Positions 26,923 to 35,397 of a stretch of 57,192 nt of DNA are shown here, one piece after another. The notes beneath the pieces are model-generated. The model saw only the letters and a program-made list of their open reading frames with translations, did not search any database and had not been told where the DNA came from. Within the stretch, counting starts at the first letter, position 1. Each line of letters opens with the position of its first letter. Both the position numbers and the translations under genes were made by a program. Source of the stretch: Rhodoferax ferrireducens (GTDB lineage: Bacteria; Pseudomonadota; Gammaproteobacteria; Burkholderiales; Burkholderiaceae_C); the NCBI RefSeq assembly GCF_003347515.1, contig NZ_QEII01000232.1, forward strand, positions 1 to 57,192. The letters are read 5' to 3'.

Positions 26923-27543
26923 ATGGATTTCAAACCCCTCGTCACCTTGCTGGCCATCGTCAACCCGCTGGCCATCGTGCCGTTTTTTATTCACTACACG
27001 CAGGATTTCAGCAGCGCCCAGCGCCGGCGCACGATCTGGATTTCCTCGTTCAGCGCCTTTGTCGTGATCGCCACCTGCGCCGTGATGGGTTTGCACATCC
27101 TGGAGTTTTTCGGCATCTCGCTGGCCAGTTTTCAGGTCGGCGGCGGCATGCTGCTGCTGACCTCGGCGCTGGCCATGCTCAACGCCCAGCCGGCGGAGGC
27201 CAAATCCAACGAGGAAGAATTGCATGAGGCATCGGCCCGCGCCAGCATTGCAGTCGTGCCGCTCACCATTCCCCTGCTGACCGGCCCGGCCACCATGTCG
27301 ACGGTGGTGATTTATGCCGAAAAGGCCAATACCGTCTGGCAGCTGGGCACCCTGGTCGCCTACGGCGTGGTCATCGCCCTGGTCACCGCCCTGTGTTTTT
27401 CCCTGGCCCAGCCGATCGCGCGTGGCCTGGGTAAAACCGGCATCAACGTCATGACCCGGCTGATGGGACTGATTCTGGCGGCGCTGGCGGTCGAGGTGAT
27501 GTCGGATGGGTTGATCAAACTGTTCCCGATTCTGGGGAAGTAA
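26923..27543 (+). CDS. MarC family integral membrane protein
   Basis: Inner-membrane protein of 206 residues with six hydrophobic segments. Family features are the first helix LVTLLAIVNPLAIVPFFIHYT, GLHILEFFGISLASFQVGGG, and VVPLTIPLLTGPATMSTVVIY. These match MarC/YchE/YhgN proteins. Despite the name, MarC is not involved in multiple antibiotic resistance and its function is unknown. The ATG follows GAGAAAATTTCC with an ordinary spacing, and it converges with the thioesterase gene. Confidence 0.9.
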   Translation: MDFKPLVTLLAIVNPLAIVPFFIHYTQDFSSAQRRRTIWISSFSAFVVIATCAVMGLHILEFFGISLASFQVGGGMLLLTSALAMLNAQPAEAKSNEEELHEASARASIAVVPLTIPLLTGPATMSTVVIYAEKANTVWQLGTLVAYGVVIALVTALCFSLAQPIARGLGKTGINVMTRLMGLILAALAVEVMSDGLIKLFPILGK

Positions 27544-27576
27544 ACGTCCGCCTGGCGGCCACCAGACGCATGACTG

Positions 27577-28059
27577 CTAGGGCCGGGTACGGTTCTCCGC
27601 AAAGCGCTGCTCCATCTCACGTCGCATCTGCTTGCGGACTTCGGCAGCGGCGTGACGCCGATGCTCATCGACGGTGTCCGGCTGCAAAGGCAGCACCGGC
27701 ACGGGTTTTCTGTCCTCGTCCACCGCCACCATCGTGAAGAAGCAGCTGTTGACGTGACGCACCACGCGGGAGCGTATGTCCTCGGCAATCACCTTGATGC
27801 CGATCTCCATCGACGACGTGCCGGTGTGGTTCACCGACGCGAGAAAGGTCACCAGCTCGCCCACATGAATGGGCTGCCGGAACATGACCTGGTCAACGGT
27901 CAACGTCACCACGTAGCGCCCCGCATAGCGGCTCGCGCAGGCATAGGCGACTTGGTCGAGCAGCTTGAGGATGGTGCCGCCGTGCACATTGCCTGAAAAA
28001 TTAGCCGTGTCGGGGGTCATCAAGACCGTCATCGAAAGTTGGTGCGCTGGCAGATTCAT
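27577..28059 (-). CDS. Hot-dog acyl-CoA thioesterase (YciA type)
   Basis: Cytosolic thioesterase of 160 residues that hydrolyses acyl-CoA. The hot-dog signature is NFSGNVHGGTILKLLDQVAY, with the catalytic aspartate in the central helix, followed by VTLTVDQVMFRQPIHVGELV. A C-terminal extension after residue 125 is charged (RRHAAAEVRKQMRREMEQRF). I chose the ATG at 28057-28059; a TTG one codon earlier is possible. It lies 66 bp before the end of the acid-sugar operon on the same strand, but its role does not fit that pathway and it probably has its own promoter. Confidence 0.88.
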   Translation of the reverse strand: MNLPAHQLSMTVLMTPDTANFSGNVHGGTILKLLDQVAYACASRYAGRYVVTLTVDQVMFRQPIHVGELVTFLASVNHTGTSSMEIGIKVIAEDIRSRVVRHVNSCFFTMVAVDEDRKPVPVLPLQPDTVDEHRRHAAAEVRKQMRREMEQRFAENRTRP

Positions 28060-28125
28060 CAAAAAGACCTCATGAAAAGAGAAGAACCGCTTGCAGTCTC
28101 GGTTCTCGGTCAGGACAAAATTTCT

Positions 28126-29562
28126 TCAGGCCAGGGTGTATGCCGTTTTGACCATCGTGTAAAACTCGGCCGCGTACCGACCCTGCTCGCGCGGGCCGTA
28201 ACTCGAACCCTTGCGGCCGCCAAATGGCACATGGTAGTCAACACCGGCGGTGGGCAAGTTCACCATCACCATGCCGGCCTGCGCATGGCGTTTGAAATGC
28301 GTGGCGTATTTTAGCGAGGTGGTGGCAATGCCGGCGGACAAGCCAAAGGGTGTGTCGTTTGCCACCGCCAGGGCTTGCTCGTAGTCCTTCACGCGAATCA
28401 CACTGGCCACCGGACCAAATATCTCTTCCCGGTTGATGCGCATCGCGGGCGTGCTGTCCACGAACAGCGCAGGCGCCATGAAATAGCCGTCCGTGGCGCG
28501 GCTGAGCCGCTCGCCGCCGATGAGCAGGCTGGCGCCTTCGGCCTGGCCTATCTCCACGTAGGAGAGGTCTTGCTCCAGCTGCGCCTGCGACACCACCGGG
28601 CCGATGTCGATGCCGGCCTGGCAAGCGTCGCCGACCTGAATGGCGGCCATGCGGCGCTGCATGGCGGCGATGAACTCGGGGTAGATACGATCCGTCACGA
28701 TCAGGCGGCTCGACGCGGTGCAGCGTTGGCCGGTGGCGTAGAAACAGCTTTGCACGCTCAGCTCCACCGCCTGCGCCAGGTCCGCGTCGTCCAGGATGAC
28801 TTGCGGATTCTTGCCGCCCATCTCAAGCTGCACCTTCTTGAGGTTTTGTGCGCAGGTCTGGGCAATGCGGCGGCCCACGCCGACCGAGCCGGTGAAGCTG
28901 ATGGCATCGACACCGGGATGGTTGACCAGCGCCTCGCCAGTCACCCGGCCCGGCCCCATCACCAGATTGAACACGCCGGCCGGAATGCCGGAGCGGCTGA
29001 TGATCTCGGCCAGGGCCCAGGCGCTGCCGGGCACCAGATCGGCCGGTTTCAGCACCACGCAGTTGCCAAAGGCCAGCGCCGGTGCAATCTTCCAGGCCGG
29101 AATCGCGATCGGGAAGTTCCAGGGCGTGATCAAGCCGACCACGCCGACCGGTTCACGGGTAATTTCCACCCCGATATTCGGGCGCACCGAGGGCAGGGTT
29201 TCACCCGCCAGCCGCAGGCACTCGCCGGCGAAGAACTTGAAAATCTGGCCGGCGCGGGTGACTTCGCCCATGCCTTCGGGTTGGGTCTTGCCTTCCTCGC
29301 GCGCCAGCAAGGTGCCGAGTTCTTCCTTGCGGGCCAGGATCTCGCTGCCGATTTTGTCCAGGGCATCGGACCGGGCCTGGATGCTGCCGTTACGCCAGGC
29401 GGGGAACGCCGCCTGCGCGGCCTGCACGGCGAGGTCGAGCTGAGCGGCATCGGCCTGGGTGTAGTGGCCAACGATGTCGGCCAGGTTGCTCGGGTTGTGG
29501 TTGGGGCTTTGGCTGTTGCCGGCGATCCATTCGCCGTTGATGAGGTTGTTGAAAGTGTTCAT
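28126..29562 (-). CDS. 2-oxoglutarate (2,5-dioxovalerate) semialdehyde dehydrogenase
   Basis: NAD(P)-dependent aldehyde dehydrogenase of 478 residues, predicted to oxidise 2-oxoglutarate semialdehyde to 2-oxoglutarate, the last step of non-phosphorylating pentonate breakdown. Catalytic Cys281 (GQRCTASS) and Glu247 (LEMGGKNPQ) are in place, as are TPWNFP and FTGSVGVG for cofactor binding. The fingerprint GVEITREPVGVVGLITPWNF is typical of the AraE/KGSADH group. Substrate is inferred from the AraD-like enzyme upstream in the same operon. Its ATG overlaps the stop of the COG3618 gene by four bases (ATGA), showing translational coupling. It is the last gene of the operon. Confidence 0.82.
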   Translation of the reverse strand: MNTFNNLINGEWIAGNSQSPNHNPSNLADIVGHYTQADAAQLDLAVQAAQAAFPAWRNGSIQARSDALDKIGSEILARKEELGTLLAREEGKTQPEGMGEVTRAGQIFKFFAGECLRLAGETLPSVRPNIGVEITREPVGVVGLITPWNFPIAIPAWKIAPALAFGNCVVLKPADLVPGSAWALAEIISRSGIPAGVFNLVMGPGRVTGEALVNHPGVDAISFTGSVGVGRRIAQTCAQNLKKVQLEMGGKNPQVILDDADLAQAVELSVQSCFYATGQRCTASSRLIVTDRIYPEFIAAMQRRMAAIQVGDACQAGIDIGPVVSQAQLEQDLSYVEIGQAEGASLLIGGERLSRATDGYFMAPALFVDSTPAMRINREEIFGPVASVIRVKDYEQALAVANDTPFGLSAGIATTSLKYATHFKRHAQAGMVMVNLPTAGVDYHVPFGGRKGSSYGPREQGRYAAEFYTMVKTAYTLA

Positions 29563-30497
29563 GAATTCAAAGGTTTGATTGAAGTGTCGGGAATGTCAAT
29601 GCGGTAGAAGCGCAGGGCGTTGTCGCACATCACCGCGCGCTGTTGCGCCGGGCTCAAGCCATCGAGCATGCGCAGCAGGCTGTCGACCAGTTCCGGGTAG
29701 CCGATGCGCAAGCCCGCGACGGGGAAGTTGCTGGCGAATAGGCAGCGCTGCCAGCCGAAGATGGCCAACGTGTCGCGCACGATGCGGGCGTTGGCCTGCC
29801 CGTCCCAAGGCTGGTCGCGTAGGCCGAATTCGGACAGTTTCACGTGCACATTGGGCTGGCGTGCCAGCACCGCCATGGCGTCGCGCCAGCGCTTCAGGCC
29901 GTCCTCGCTGCGGTCCCAGGCAAAACCGTGGTGGTTGAGAACAATCGGCAACTTGGGAAACTGCGCCGCCACCTCCGCCGCTTCGGCCAGATGCCAATAG
30001 GGCACACGCAGATCCCAGCTCAAGCCCAGTTTGGGCAAGAGGGACAGGCCGCGCAGCCAGGTCTCATCCTGCATCGTGCCGCGCTGGCCGCGCACCGACT
30101 CGGTCGGCGACGCCGCCGTCACCGGCTTGCTGCGAATGCCCCGTACCAGCGGGTAGCGCAGGTGCTCCAGCAAGCGCTCGCCGGTTTCGGGGCGGTCCAG
30201 CCAGGCATGCGCCACCACCGCGTTGGGGATGCCGTGCCGCGCCTGCATCTGGTGCAGCCAGGCGGTCTCGGCCACTTGCTCGCTGCGGTCGCGCTCGGCC
30301 TCCACATGCACCGTGGCCACGACGCGGCAGCCGTGGCTGGCCGCGCGGTAATCCGAGGGCAGGAAGTTGCGGCACAAGGGCTGGTAGTCGCCCAGGAAGA
30401 ACGCCTGCGGGTCGTAGTCCTCCTGCAGCCAGGGGTAGTGACCTTTCGACAAATCCCACAAGTGGTGGTGGGCATCGACGATCGGCATCGCATCCAT
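29559..30497 (-). CDS. COG3618 amidohydrolase, sugar-lactonase-like
   Basis: TIM-barrel metal hydrolase of 312 residues in the family of L-fucono- and L-rhamnono-lactonases and LigI. The N-terminal motif VDAHHHLWDLSKGHYPWL is the family fingerprint, with the two metal-type histidines. Later conserved blocks are VVATVHVEAE, LVRGIRSK, PIVLNHHGF and CLFASNFPVAG, where the final position (N rather than D) should be compared with homologues. In this operon it would open an acid-sugar lactone before dehydration. The start at 30495-30497 overlaps the beta-propeller stop. A short in-frame alternative begins at MPIVDAHHH. Confidence 0.8.
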   Translation of the reverse strand: MDAMPIVDAHHHLWDLSKGHYPWLQEDYDPQAFFLGDYQPLCRNFLPSDYRAASHGCRVVATVHVEAERDRSEQVAETAWLHQMQARHGIPNAVVAHAWLDRPETGERLLEHLRYPLVRGIRSKPVTAASPTESVRGQRGTMQDETWLRGLSLLPKLGLSWDLRVPYWHLAEAAEVAAQFPKLPIVLNHHGFAWDRSEDGLKRWRDAMAVLARQPNVHVKLSEFGLRDQPWDGQANARIVRDTLAIFGWQRCLFASNFPVAGLRIGYPELVDSLLRMLDGLSPAQQRAVMCDNALRFYRIDIPDTSIKPLNS

Positions 30498-31444
30498 CAA
30501 TGCTGCCAGACGTAGGACGAGTCGGGTTCGCGCAAGGTCTTGATGGTCTGCTCGAACTCGAAGCTATCGAGGTTGAGGCGGCGCACGGTCTCGTCCTGGA
30601 ACGAGATGTAGACCGCGCGGTCCACCGGGTGAAAGGACAGCGCCAGCGGATTGCTCGGCAGCGCGAAGTAACGCTGCTCCTCCAGGTCGGTACCAAAAAT
30701 GGAGATCGACTGCTCGCCGGAATTGGTGGTCAACAGCAAGTCCTGCCCCTGCGCGCCGCGAAAGCGGTAGACCCGGTTCGGGTCTCGCCGGGTCTTGCCG
30801 CGCGCCACCACCCGCATGGTCGCGGTGTCCACCGCCACGATGGTGTCGTCGCCACGATTGGCCACGTACAGCAGCGACTCGTCGGCGGACAAGACATTGC
30901 CCTCGGGCACCGGCCCCGGCATCATCGCCACCGGCGTGAAGGTCGGGTCGTTAGGCTTGATCTTGGTGACGGTGTTGGACAGCAGGTTGAGCGCATACGC
31001 AGTCTGCGCGTCCCGGGTCAACGCGAACAAATGGGTCTTGTAGCCACCCGAGGCCACGGCCAGGTCCGGCACATGGCGGTTCACCGGGTCCGAGAAACGC
31101 AGCAAGGTGTTGTGCGCCTCGGACATGACGAACAGGCGGCCCTCGGCGTCCACCGTCAGCCCATGCGGGCGGTAAAACGGCCAGAGGTTGAGCGTGGCCA
31201 CATGCTCGCGACGGTCCAGGTCGATCACGAACACCGAGTGGCCGCCGACATCGCCCAGGTGGCTGGCGGTCTCGATGCCGTAATGTCCCACATAGGCCCG
31301 ACGCCGCACCGGATCGACCGTGAACTCATGCGGAAAATTGGGCAGCACGATGTGCTTTTCCGTCTGGCCGCTGGCCAGATCGTAAAAGCTGAAGGTGTGG
31401 GCGCATTTTTGCACCAGGAGTAATGTTTCTTTGGGTGTGCTCAT
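30497..31444 (-). CDS. YVTN-type beta-propeller protein
   Basis: A 315-residue repeat protein with six or seven beta-propeller blades; blade signatures include SVFVIDLDRREHVATL, YALNLLSNTVTKI, LLYVANRGDDTIVAVD and SISIFGTDLEEQRYF. No signal peptide is visible, so it would be cytosolic, unlike many YVTN proteins. It sits directly next to the COG3618 hydrolase with overlapping codons, which suggests a joint job on a sugar lactone. Cytosolic beta-propellers such as SMP-30 and 6-phosphogluconolactonase are lactonases, but the catalytic residues of those families are not recognisable to me here. Function is therefore open. Confidence 0.7.
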   Translation of the reverse strand: MSTPKETLLLVQKCAHTFSFYDLASGQTEKHIVLPNFPHEFTVDPVRRRAYVGHYGIETASHLGDVGGHSVFVIDLDRREHVATLNLWPFYRPHGLTVDAEGRLFVMSEAHNTLLRFSDPVNRHVPDLAVASGGYKTHLFALTRDAQTAYALNLLSNTVTKIKPNDPTFTPVAMMPGPVPEGNVLSADESLLYVANRGDDTIVAVDTATMRVVARGKTRRDPNRVYRFRGAQGQDLLLTTNSGEQSISIFGTDLEEQRYFALPSNPLALSFHPVDRAVYISFQDETVRRLNLDSFEFEQTIKTLREPDSSYVWQH

Positions 31445-31447
31445 TTT

Positions 31448-32467
31448 TTATCGGGTAACAGTGGCTGTGGTGGGGTTGACTGGTTTGGTCGGGCCTGAGA
31501 GGCGGTTGGAGAAATAGCGTGAGCTTTGGGTGATGGCCAGCACGCGGAAGGGCCGTGATTCGATATTTTCAAACACCTCCATGCGCTTGCTGCGCAGATC
31601 GGCAATCATGCTTGCTTCGGTCTTGGCGTTCATGCTGCGCTGGAAGTCCCGGCCAGCGACTGCTGCGTCCAGCAGGGCTTTCTGGTGGGCGGGCGATAGC
31701 GCGTTAAATCGTTTGGCGTTGATGGCCACCATCAGGGCGGTGTAGGCGTGCCGGGTGATGGTCACGTATTTCTGTACCTCGTACAGTTTTTCGCTGTAGG
31801 TAATCGACAGCGGGTGGTCCTGTGCATCCAGTTTGTCAGCCTTGATGGCCTCATACAACTCGCCTAGCGGCATGCTGATGGTGTGTGCGCCCAGTGCCCT
31901 GAAATATTCGGCCTGTGTGGCGTTGCCCACACGCAGGCGCAGGCCCTTGAAGTCTGCCGGGGTTTTGACGAAACCCTTATTGCTGGTGATGATGCGAAAA
32001 CCTACCTCCCAGAACGACAGGCCCCGGATGCCGGCCGCCAAAGTCTCATTGAGCAGCGGTCTGCCGAAATAGGGGGAGTCGAGCTCATGCCAGGCCTCCT
32101 TCGGTGTTTGGAAAGAGTAGGGCAAGTCAATTTCGGCCAGCCGGGGCGCCAGTGACACAAAGTTACCGCTGCCGGCCATGGTCATGTCCAGCGTGCCGGC
32201 CTTGACGTCGGCAATCGACTTGGCGTCATTGCCCAGCTCGCTGTTGGGAAAAACGTCGATGCGCAATGTGCCCTGGCTCAGTTCGCTTGCGGTTTCGGCC
32301 ATTCTCAGAGCCGCCAGGTGCTGGCTGGAGGTGGTCGAGCCGACATGTGACAGGCGCAGCACCACGGTTGAGGCGACGGCTGCCGGTTTGCTGGTCGTCT
32401 GGGCATGGCTGACAACAAGGCTTGTGACCAGGGTTATGCCCATGATGAGTTCGTAAAGATGTTTCAT
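31448..32467 (-). CDS. TRAP transporter periplasmic binding protein DctP (second copy)
   Basis: Solute receptor of 339 residues for a TRAP transporter. The N-terminus MKHLYELIMGITLVTSLVVS is a signal peptide ending near SHAQ. Family features are LRLSHVGSTTSSQHLAALRM, DVFPNSELGND, KGLRLRVGNATQAEYF with the conserved arginine, and MPLGELYEAIKADKLDAQDHP. The 'ADKLDAQDHP' site replaces the more usual 'G.vDAqE'. It differs markedly from the DctP at 34367-35350 in the same operon, so the two probably bind different ligands. The tail past SRYFSN is longer and less conserved. The ATG at 32465-32467 follows GAGG. Confidence 0.87.
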   Translation of the reverse strand: MKHLYELIMGITLVTSLVVSHAQTTSKPAAVASTVVLRLSHVGSTTSSQHLAALRMAETASELSQGTLRIDVFPNSELGNDAKSIADVKAGTLDMTMAGSGNFVSLAPRLAEIDLPYSFQTPKEAWHELDSPYFGRPLLNETLAAGIRGLSFWEVGFRIITSNKGFVKTPADFKGLRLRVGNATQAEYFRALGAHTISMPLGELYEAIKADKLDAQDHPLSITYSEKLYEVQKYVTITRHAYTALMVAINAKRFNALSPAHQKALLDAAVAGRDFQRSMNAKTEASMIADLRSKRMEVFENIESRPFRVLAITQSSRYFSNRLSGPTKPVNPTTATVTR

Positions 32468-32549
32468 CTGTGACCTCGTTGCTTGTTTTGCTGTGCTTGC
32501 CTTCTGGCCGACCTGATGCGGTGTACAAGGCCGGGCGAAGCCGCCGGAT

Positions 32550-33827
32550 TTACCGGAACCAGCCCGCGGGCACCATGACCAGCTGCGGGAATAGCACAAA
32601 CAGGAACAACAGGATGGTTTGCGCTAGCAAAAACGGCCAGACCCCCCTTATCACACTGTCCAGGCTGGTCTTGGCCACGCCGGCGGCGACATTGAGCACG
32701 GTGCCTACCGGCGGTGTCAGCAAGCCGATGGCGTTGTTCATAATGAACATCACGCCAAAGTAAACCGGGTCGATGCCCGCCTGCTTGACGATGGGCATCA
32801 TGATGGGCGTGAGGATCAGCACCGTGGGCATCAGGTCCAAAGCAGTGCCGACGACGATGACCACGAGCATCATCACGAACATCAGCAAGATCTTGTTGTC
32901 CATGAACGGTTGCAACAGGTCGGCCACTTGCGCCGGAATGCTGGCAATCGTGATGAGGTAGGCCGACACCATGGCGGTCGCCACCAAAAACATGATGGTG
33001 CTGGAGGTCTTGGCGGCGGCCAGCATCAGCGCGGGCAAATCCGGCAGACGCAGGCCGCGGTAGATGAACAGGCCGACCACCAGCGAATACATCACCGAAA
33101 CCACGGCTGCTTCGGTCGGCGTGAACACGCCGAACTTCATGCCGCCGATGATCACGATCGGCAGAATCAGCGCCCAGACGCCGTCCAGCAGCGCCTTCAG
33201 CAAGCGCTCAAGCTCGAACTTTTGCGTGATGACGGGGGCTTCTTTTTTGGCGATCATCCACCAGGTCAGTCCCAGCGCCATGCCCATCATCAGCCCGGGG
33301 AATATGCCCGCCAAAAACAGCTTGGTGACCGAGACTTGCGCCGCGACGCCAAACACCACGAAGGCAATCGAAGGCGGAATAATGGGCGCGATGATGCCGC
33401 CGGCGGCGATCAGCCCGGCCGAGCGGGCCACGTTGTAGCCGGCCTTGCGCATCATCGGCATCATCATGGCCGCGACCGCCGCCGTGTCGGCCACCGCAGA
33501 GCCGGAAATGCTGGCGATGATCAATGCGGTAATGATGGCCGCATAGCCCAGGCCACCGCGAACATGGCCGACCATGGCTTCAGCCACCCGCACGATGCGG
33601 CCCGACAGACCGCCCGCATTCATCAGCTCGCCCGCCAGCATGAAAAACGGCACCGCCATCAGCGGGTAGTTGTTGACGCCTTCGAGTAGGTTCTGCGCAA
33701 GAATCTGCGTGTCGAAGCTGTCCATGTGCACCATCAGGGCCACGCCGCAGGATAACAAGGCAAAGGCAATCGGCATGCCCAGTGCCATGAACCCCAGCAG
33801 GGAGAGCATAAAAATAGTAATCGTCAT
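32550..33827 (-). CDS. TRAP transporter large permease DctM
   Basis: Large integral membrane subunit of the TRAP transporter, 425 residues with about 12 hydrophobic helices, which carries the Na+-coupled transport path. Family features are FALLSCGVALMVHMDSFD near the N-terminus, the conserved AGELMNAGGLSGRIVR, GSAVADTAAVAAMMMP, and GLLTPPVGTVLNVAAGVAK. The ATG at 33825-33827 gives MTITIFMLSLLGFMALGMP, and 13 bp separate it from dctQ. With the dctQ and dctP genes it forms a complete uptake system for an organic or sugar acid. Confidence 0.93.
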   Translation of the reverse strand: MTITIFMLSLLGFMALGMPIAFALLSCGVALMVHMDSFDTQILAQNLLEGVNNYPLMAVPFFMLAGELMNAGGLSGRIVRVAEAMVGHVRGGLGYAAIITALIIASISGSAVADTAAVAAMMMPMMRKAGYNVARSAGLIAAGGIIAPIIPPSIAFVVFGVAAQVSVTKLFLAGIFPGLMMGMALGLTWWMIAKKEAPVITQKFELERLLKALLDGVWALILPIVIIGGMKFGVFTPTEAAVVSVMYSLVVGLFIYRGLRLPDLPALMLAAAKTSSTIMFLVATAMVSAYLITIASIPAQVADLLQPFMDNKILLMFVMMLVVIVVGTALDLMPTVLILTPIMMPIVKQAGIDPVYFGVMFIMNNAIGLLTPPVGTVLNVAAGVAKTSLDSVIRGVWPFLLAQTILLFLFVLFPQLVMVPAGWFR

Positions 33828-33840
33828 GATGGCTCTTTGT

Positions 33841-34344
33841 TTAATCGACTTCGCTGCCGGCGTTCGGCACCAACTCTTCGCGCGGCATGCGCCCCGTGAG
33901 CTGGCGCCACAGCGAGTAGGCCAACACACCGGCCATGCCCACGCTGCTGATCAACAGGCACGAGTAGACCAGCCCCAGCGGAAGTCCCGCCACCGGCGAG
34001 CGGTCGTCCATGCCCAGCACCACCTGCTTCCACGTGCCATGCGCCAGCAAGCCGCAGCACAGCATGGCGATCAGGTCGGCCAGGAAGCGGCACAGGCGCT
34101 GCCCCTTTTCGCCCAGCCGGGCGACTACGCTCGACATCCCCAGGTGGGCGTTGTCCTTCATCACCAGCAGCGCCCCGATCAGGGTCAGCCACATGAAGAC
34201 GAAGCGGGACACTTCCTCGGAAAAGGTAATGCCGGAGTTGAAGAGATAGCGCAGGACCACGTTGCCGAAGACCAGCACGATCATCACGCCCAGGAGCGCG
34301 ATGAGCAGCCAGTCGACAGCACGTGAAACAGGATTGGATTTCAT
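33841..34344 (-). CDS. TRAP transporter small permease DctQ
   Basis: Small membrane subunit of the TRAP transporter, 167 residues with four transmembrane segments; the family pattern NVVLRYLFNSGITFSEEVSRF is clear. It stabilises and couples DctM. The order dctP-dctQ-dctM on the minus strand is canonical. The start at 34342-34344 gives MKSNPVSRAVDWLL. It lies 22 bp after the first dctP. Confidence 0.92.
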   Translation of the reverse strand: MKSNPVSRAVDWLLIALLGVMIVLVFGNVVLRYLFNSGITFSEEVSRFVFMWLTLIGALLVMKDNAHLGMSSVVARLGEKGQRLCRFLADLIAMLCCGLLAHGTWKQVVLGMDDRSPVAGLPLGLVYSCLLISSVGMAGVLAYSLWRQLTGRMPREELVPNAGSEVD

Positions 34345-34366
34345 GTGCTTGGACCGCGCGAACTTC

Positions 34367-35350
34367 TTACTTGATGGCGTCCACAGCCGTCAGCAGCTCA
34401 GGCCCGTTCTTGGCGATGAAGGATTTGCGCAAGTCATCATTCACCAGGGTCTTGAAAGGCGCCGGGTCAAAGGTTTCGATGACCTGCATGCCGTTCTTCT
34501 TGAGTTCGGCAATGATGTGCGCTTCATTTTTCTGGTTCAGGTTGCGCTGCAGCAGCTTGCCGTCGGATGCCGCGGACAGGAGCACCTTTTGCAGCTCGGG
34601 CGAGAGCGCGTCGAACTTCTGCTTGTTGAACACCACCGGCATCGCCGTGAAGGCATGGCGCGTCATGGTGAGGTGTTTTTGCACCTCGTAGAACTTGGAG
34701 GCGTAGGTGATGTCAATCGGGTGCTCCTGCGCATCCACCGCGCCGGCTTCAAGCGCCTGGTACAACTCGCCCAAGGGCATCGGAACCGGATTCGTGCCCA
34801 GCAGTTTCCAGGCTTGAACGTGGGTCGGATTCGGCGTGGTGCGGATCTTCAGGCCCTTCACATCCGCCGGTGTGCGCACGGCGCGGTTCTTGGTGGTGAT
34901 GGAGCGAAAGCCGACTTCCCAGAAGGCCAGTTGTTTCAGGCCGCCGGTCTCCAGCCCTTTCATCAGCGACTGGCCGATATCGCCGTCCACGGTTTTGTAG
35001 GCATGGGGCTGGTCGCGGAACAGGAAGGGGATGTCCAGCACGTCCAGGCGCGGCACCAGGCCGGCAAAGTTGCCGCTGCCGGCCATCATCATTTCGATGG
35101 TGCCGCCGCGCACCGCGCCAATCACGGTGGAATCATTGCCGAGCTGACTGCCGGGAAAAACCTGCACTTCGAGTTTGCCGCCGCTGCGCTCCTTGACCAG
35201 CTTGGCGAATTCGAGCGCGGCCTGGTGCTGCGATGTCGCTTCCGGCCCGGCATGGGCGAAGCGGATTTTGGTGACCTGCGCGTTAGCGCTCAAGCCGGCA
35301 ACGAGCAAGGCGGTGGACAGTGCGAGTTTGAGGAAGTTGCGGTGTTTCAT
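34367..35350 (-). CDS. TRAP transporter periplasmic binding protein DctP (first copy)
   Basis: Solute receptor of 327 residues. It has a signal peptide (FLKLALSTALLVAGLSANAQ) and the family blocks IRFAHAGPEATSQHQAALEF, QVFPGSQLGNDSTVIGAV, KGLKIRTTPNPTHVQAWKLL with the conserved arginine that holds the ligand carboxylate, and LEAGAVDAQEHPI. It has an AGGAGAC ribosome-binding site. It sits directly upstream of dctQ and dctM, so it is the main receptor of the system. The carboxylate ligand is inferred from the downstream acid-sugar enzymes. Confidence 0.92.
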   Translation of the reverse strand: MKHRNFLKLALSTALLVAGLSANAQVTKIRFAHAGPEATSQHQAALEFAKLVKERSGGKLEVQVFPGSQLGNDSTVIGAVRGGTIEMMMAGSGNFAGLVPRLDVLDIPFLFRDQPHAYKTVDGDIGQSLMKGLETGGLKQLAFWEVGFRSITTKNRAVRTPADVKGLKIRTTPNPTHVQAWKLLGTNPVPMPLGELYQALEAGAVDAQEHPIDITYASKFYEVQKHLTMTRHAFTAMPVVFNKQKFDALSPELQKVLLSAASDGKLLQRNLNQKNEAHIIAELKKNGMQVIETFDPAPFKTLVNDDLRKSFIAKNGPELLTAVDAIK

Positions 35351-35397
35351 GGTTTTGTCTCCTAGGAATAAAAATTATTTAAGTTGCAATGAACGAA

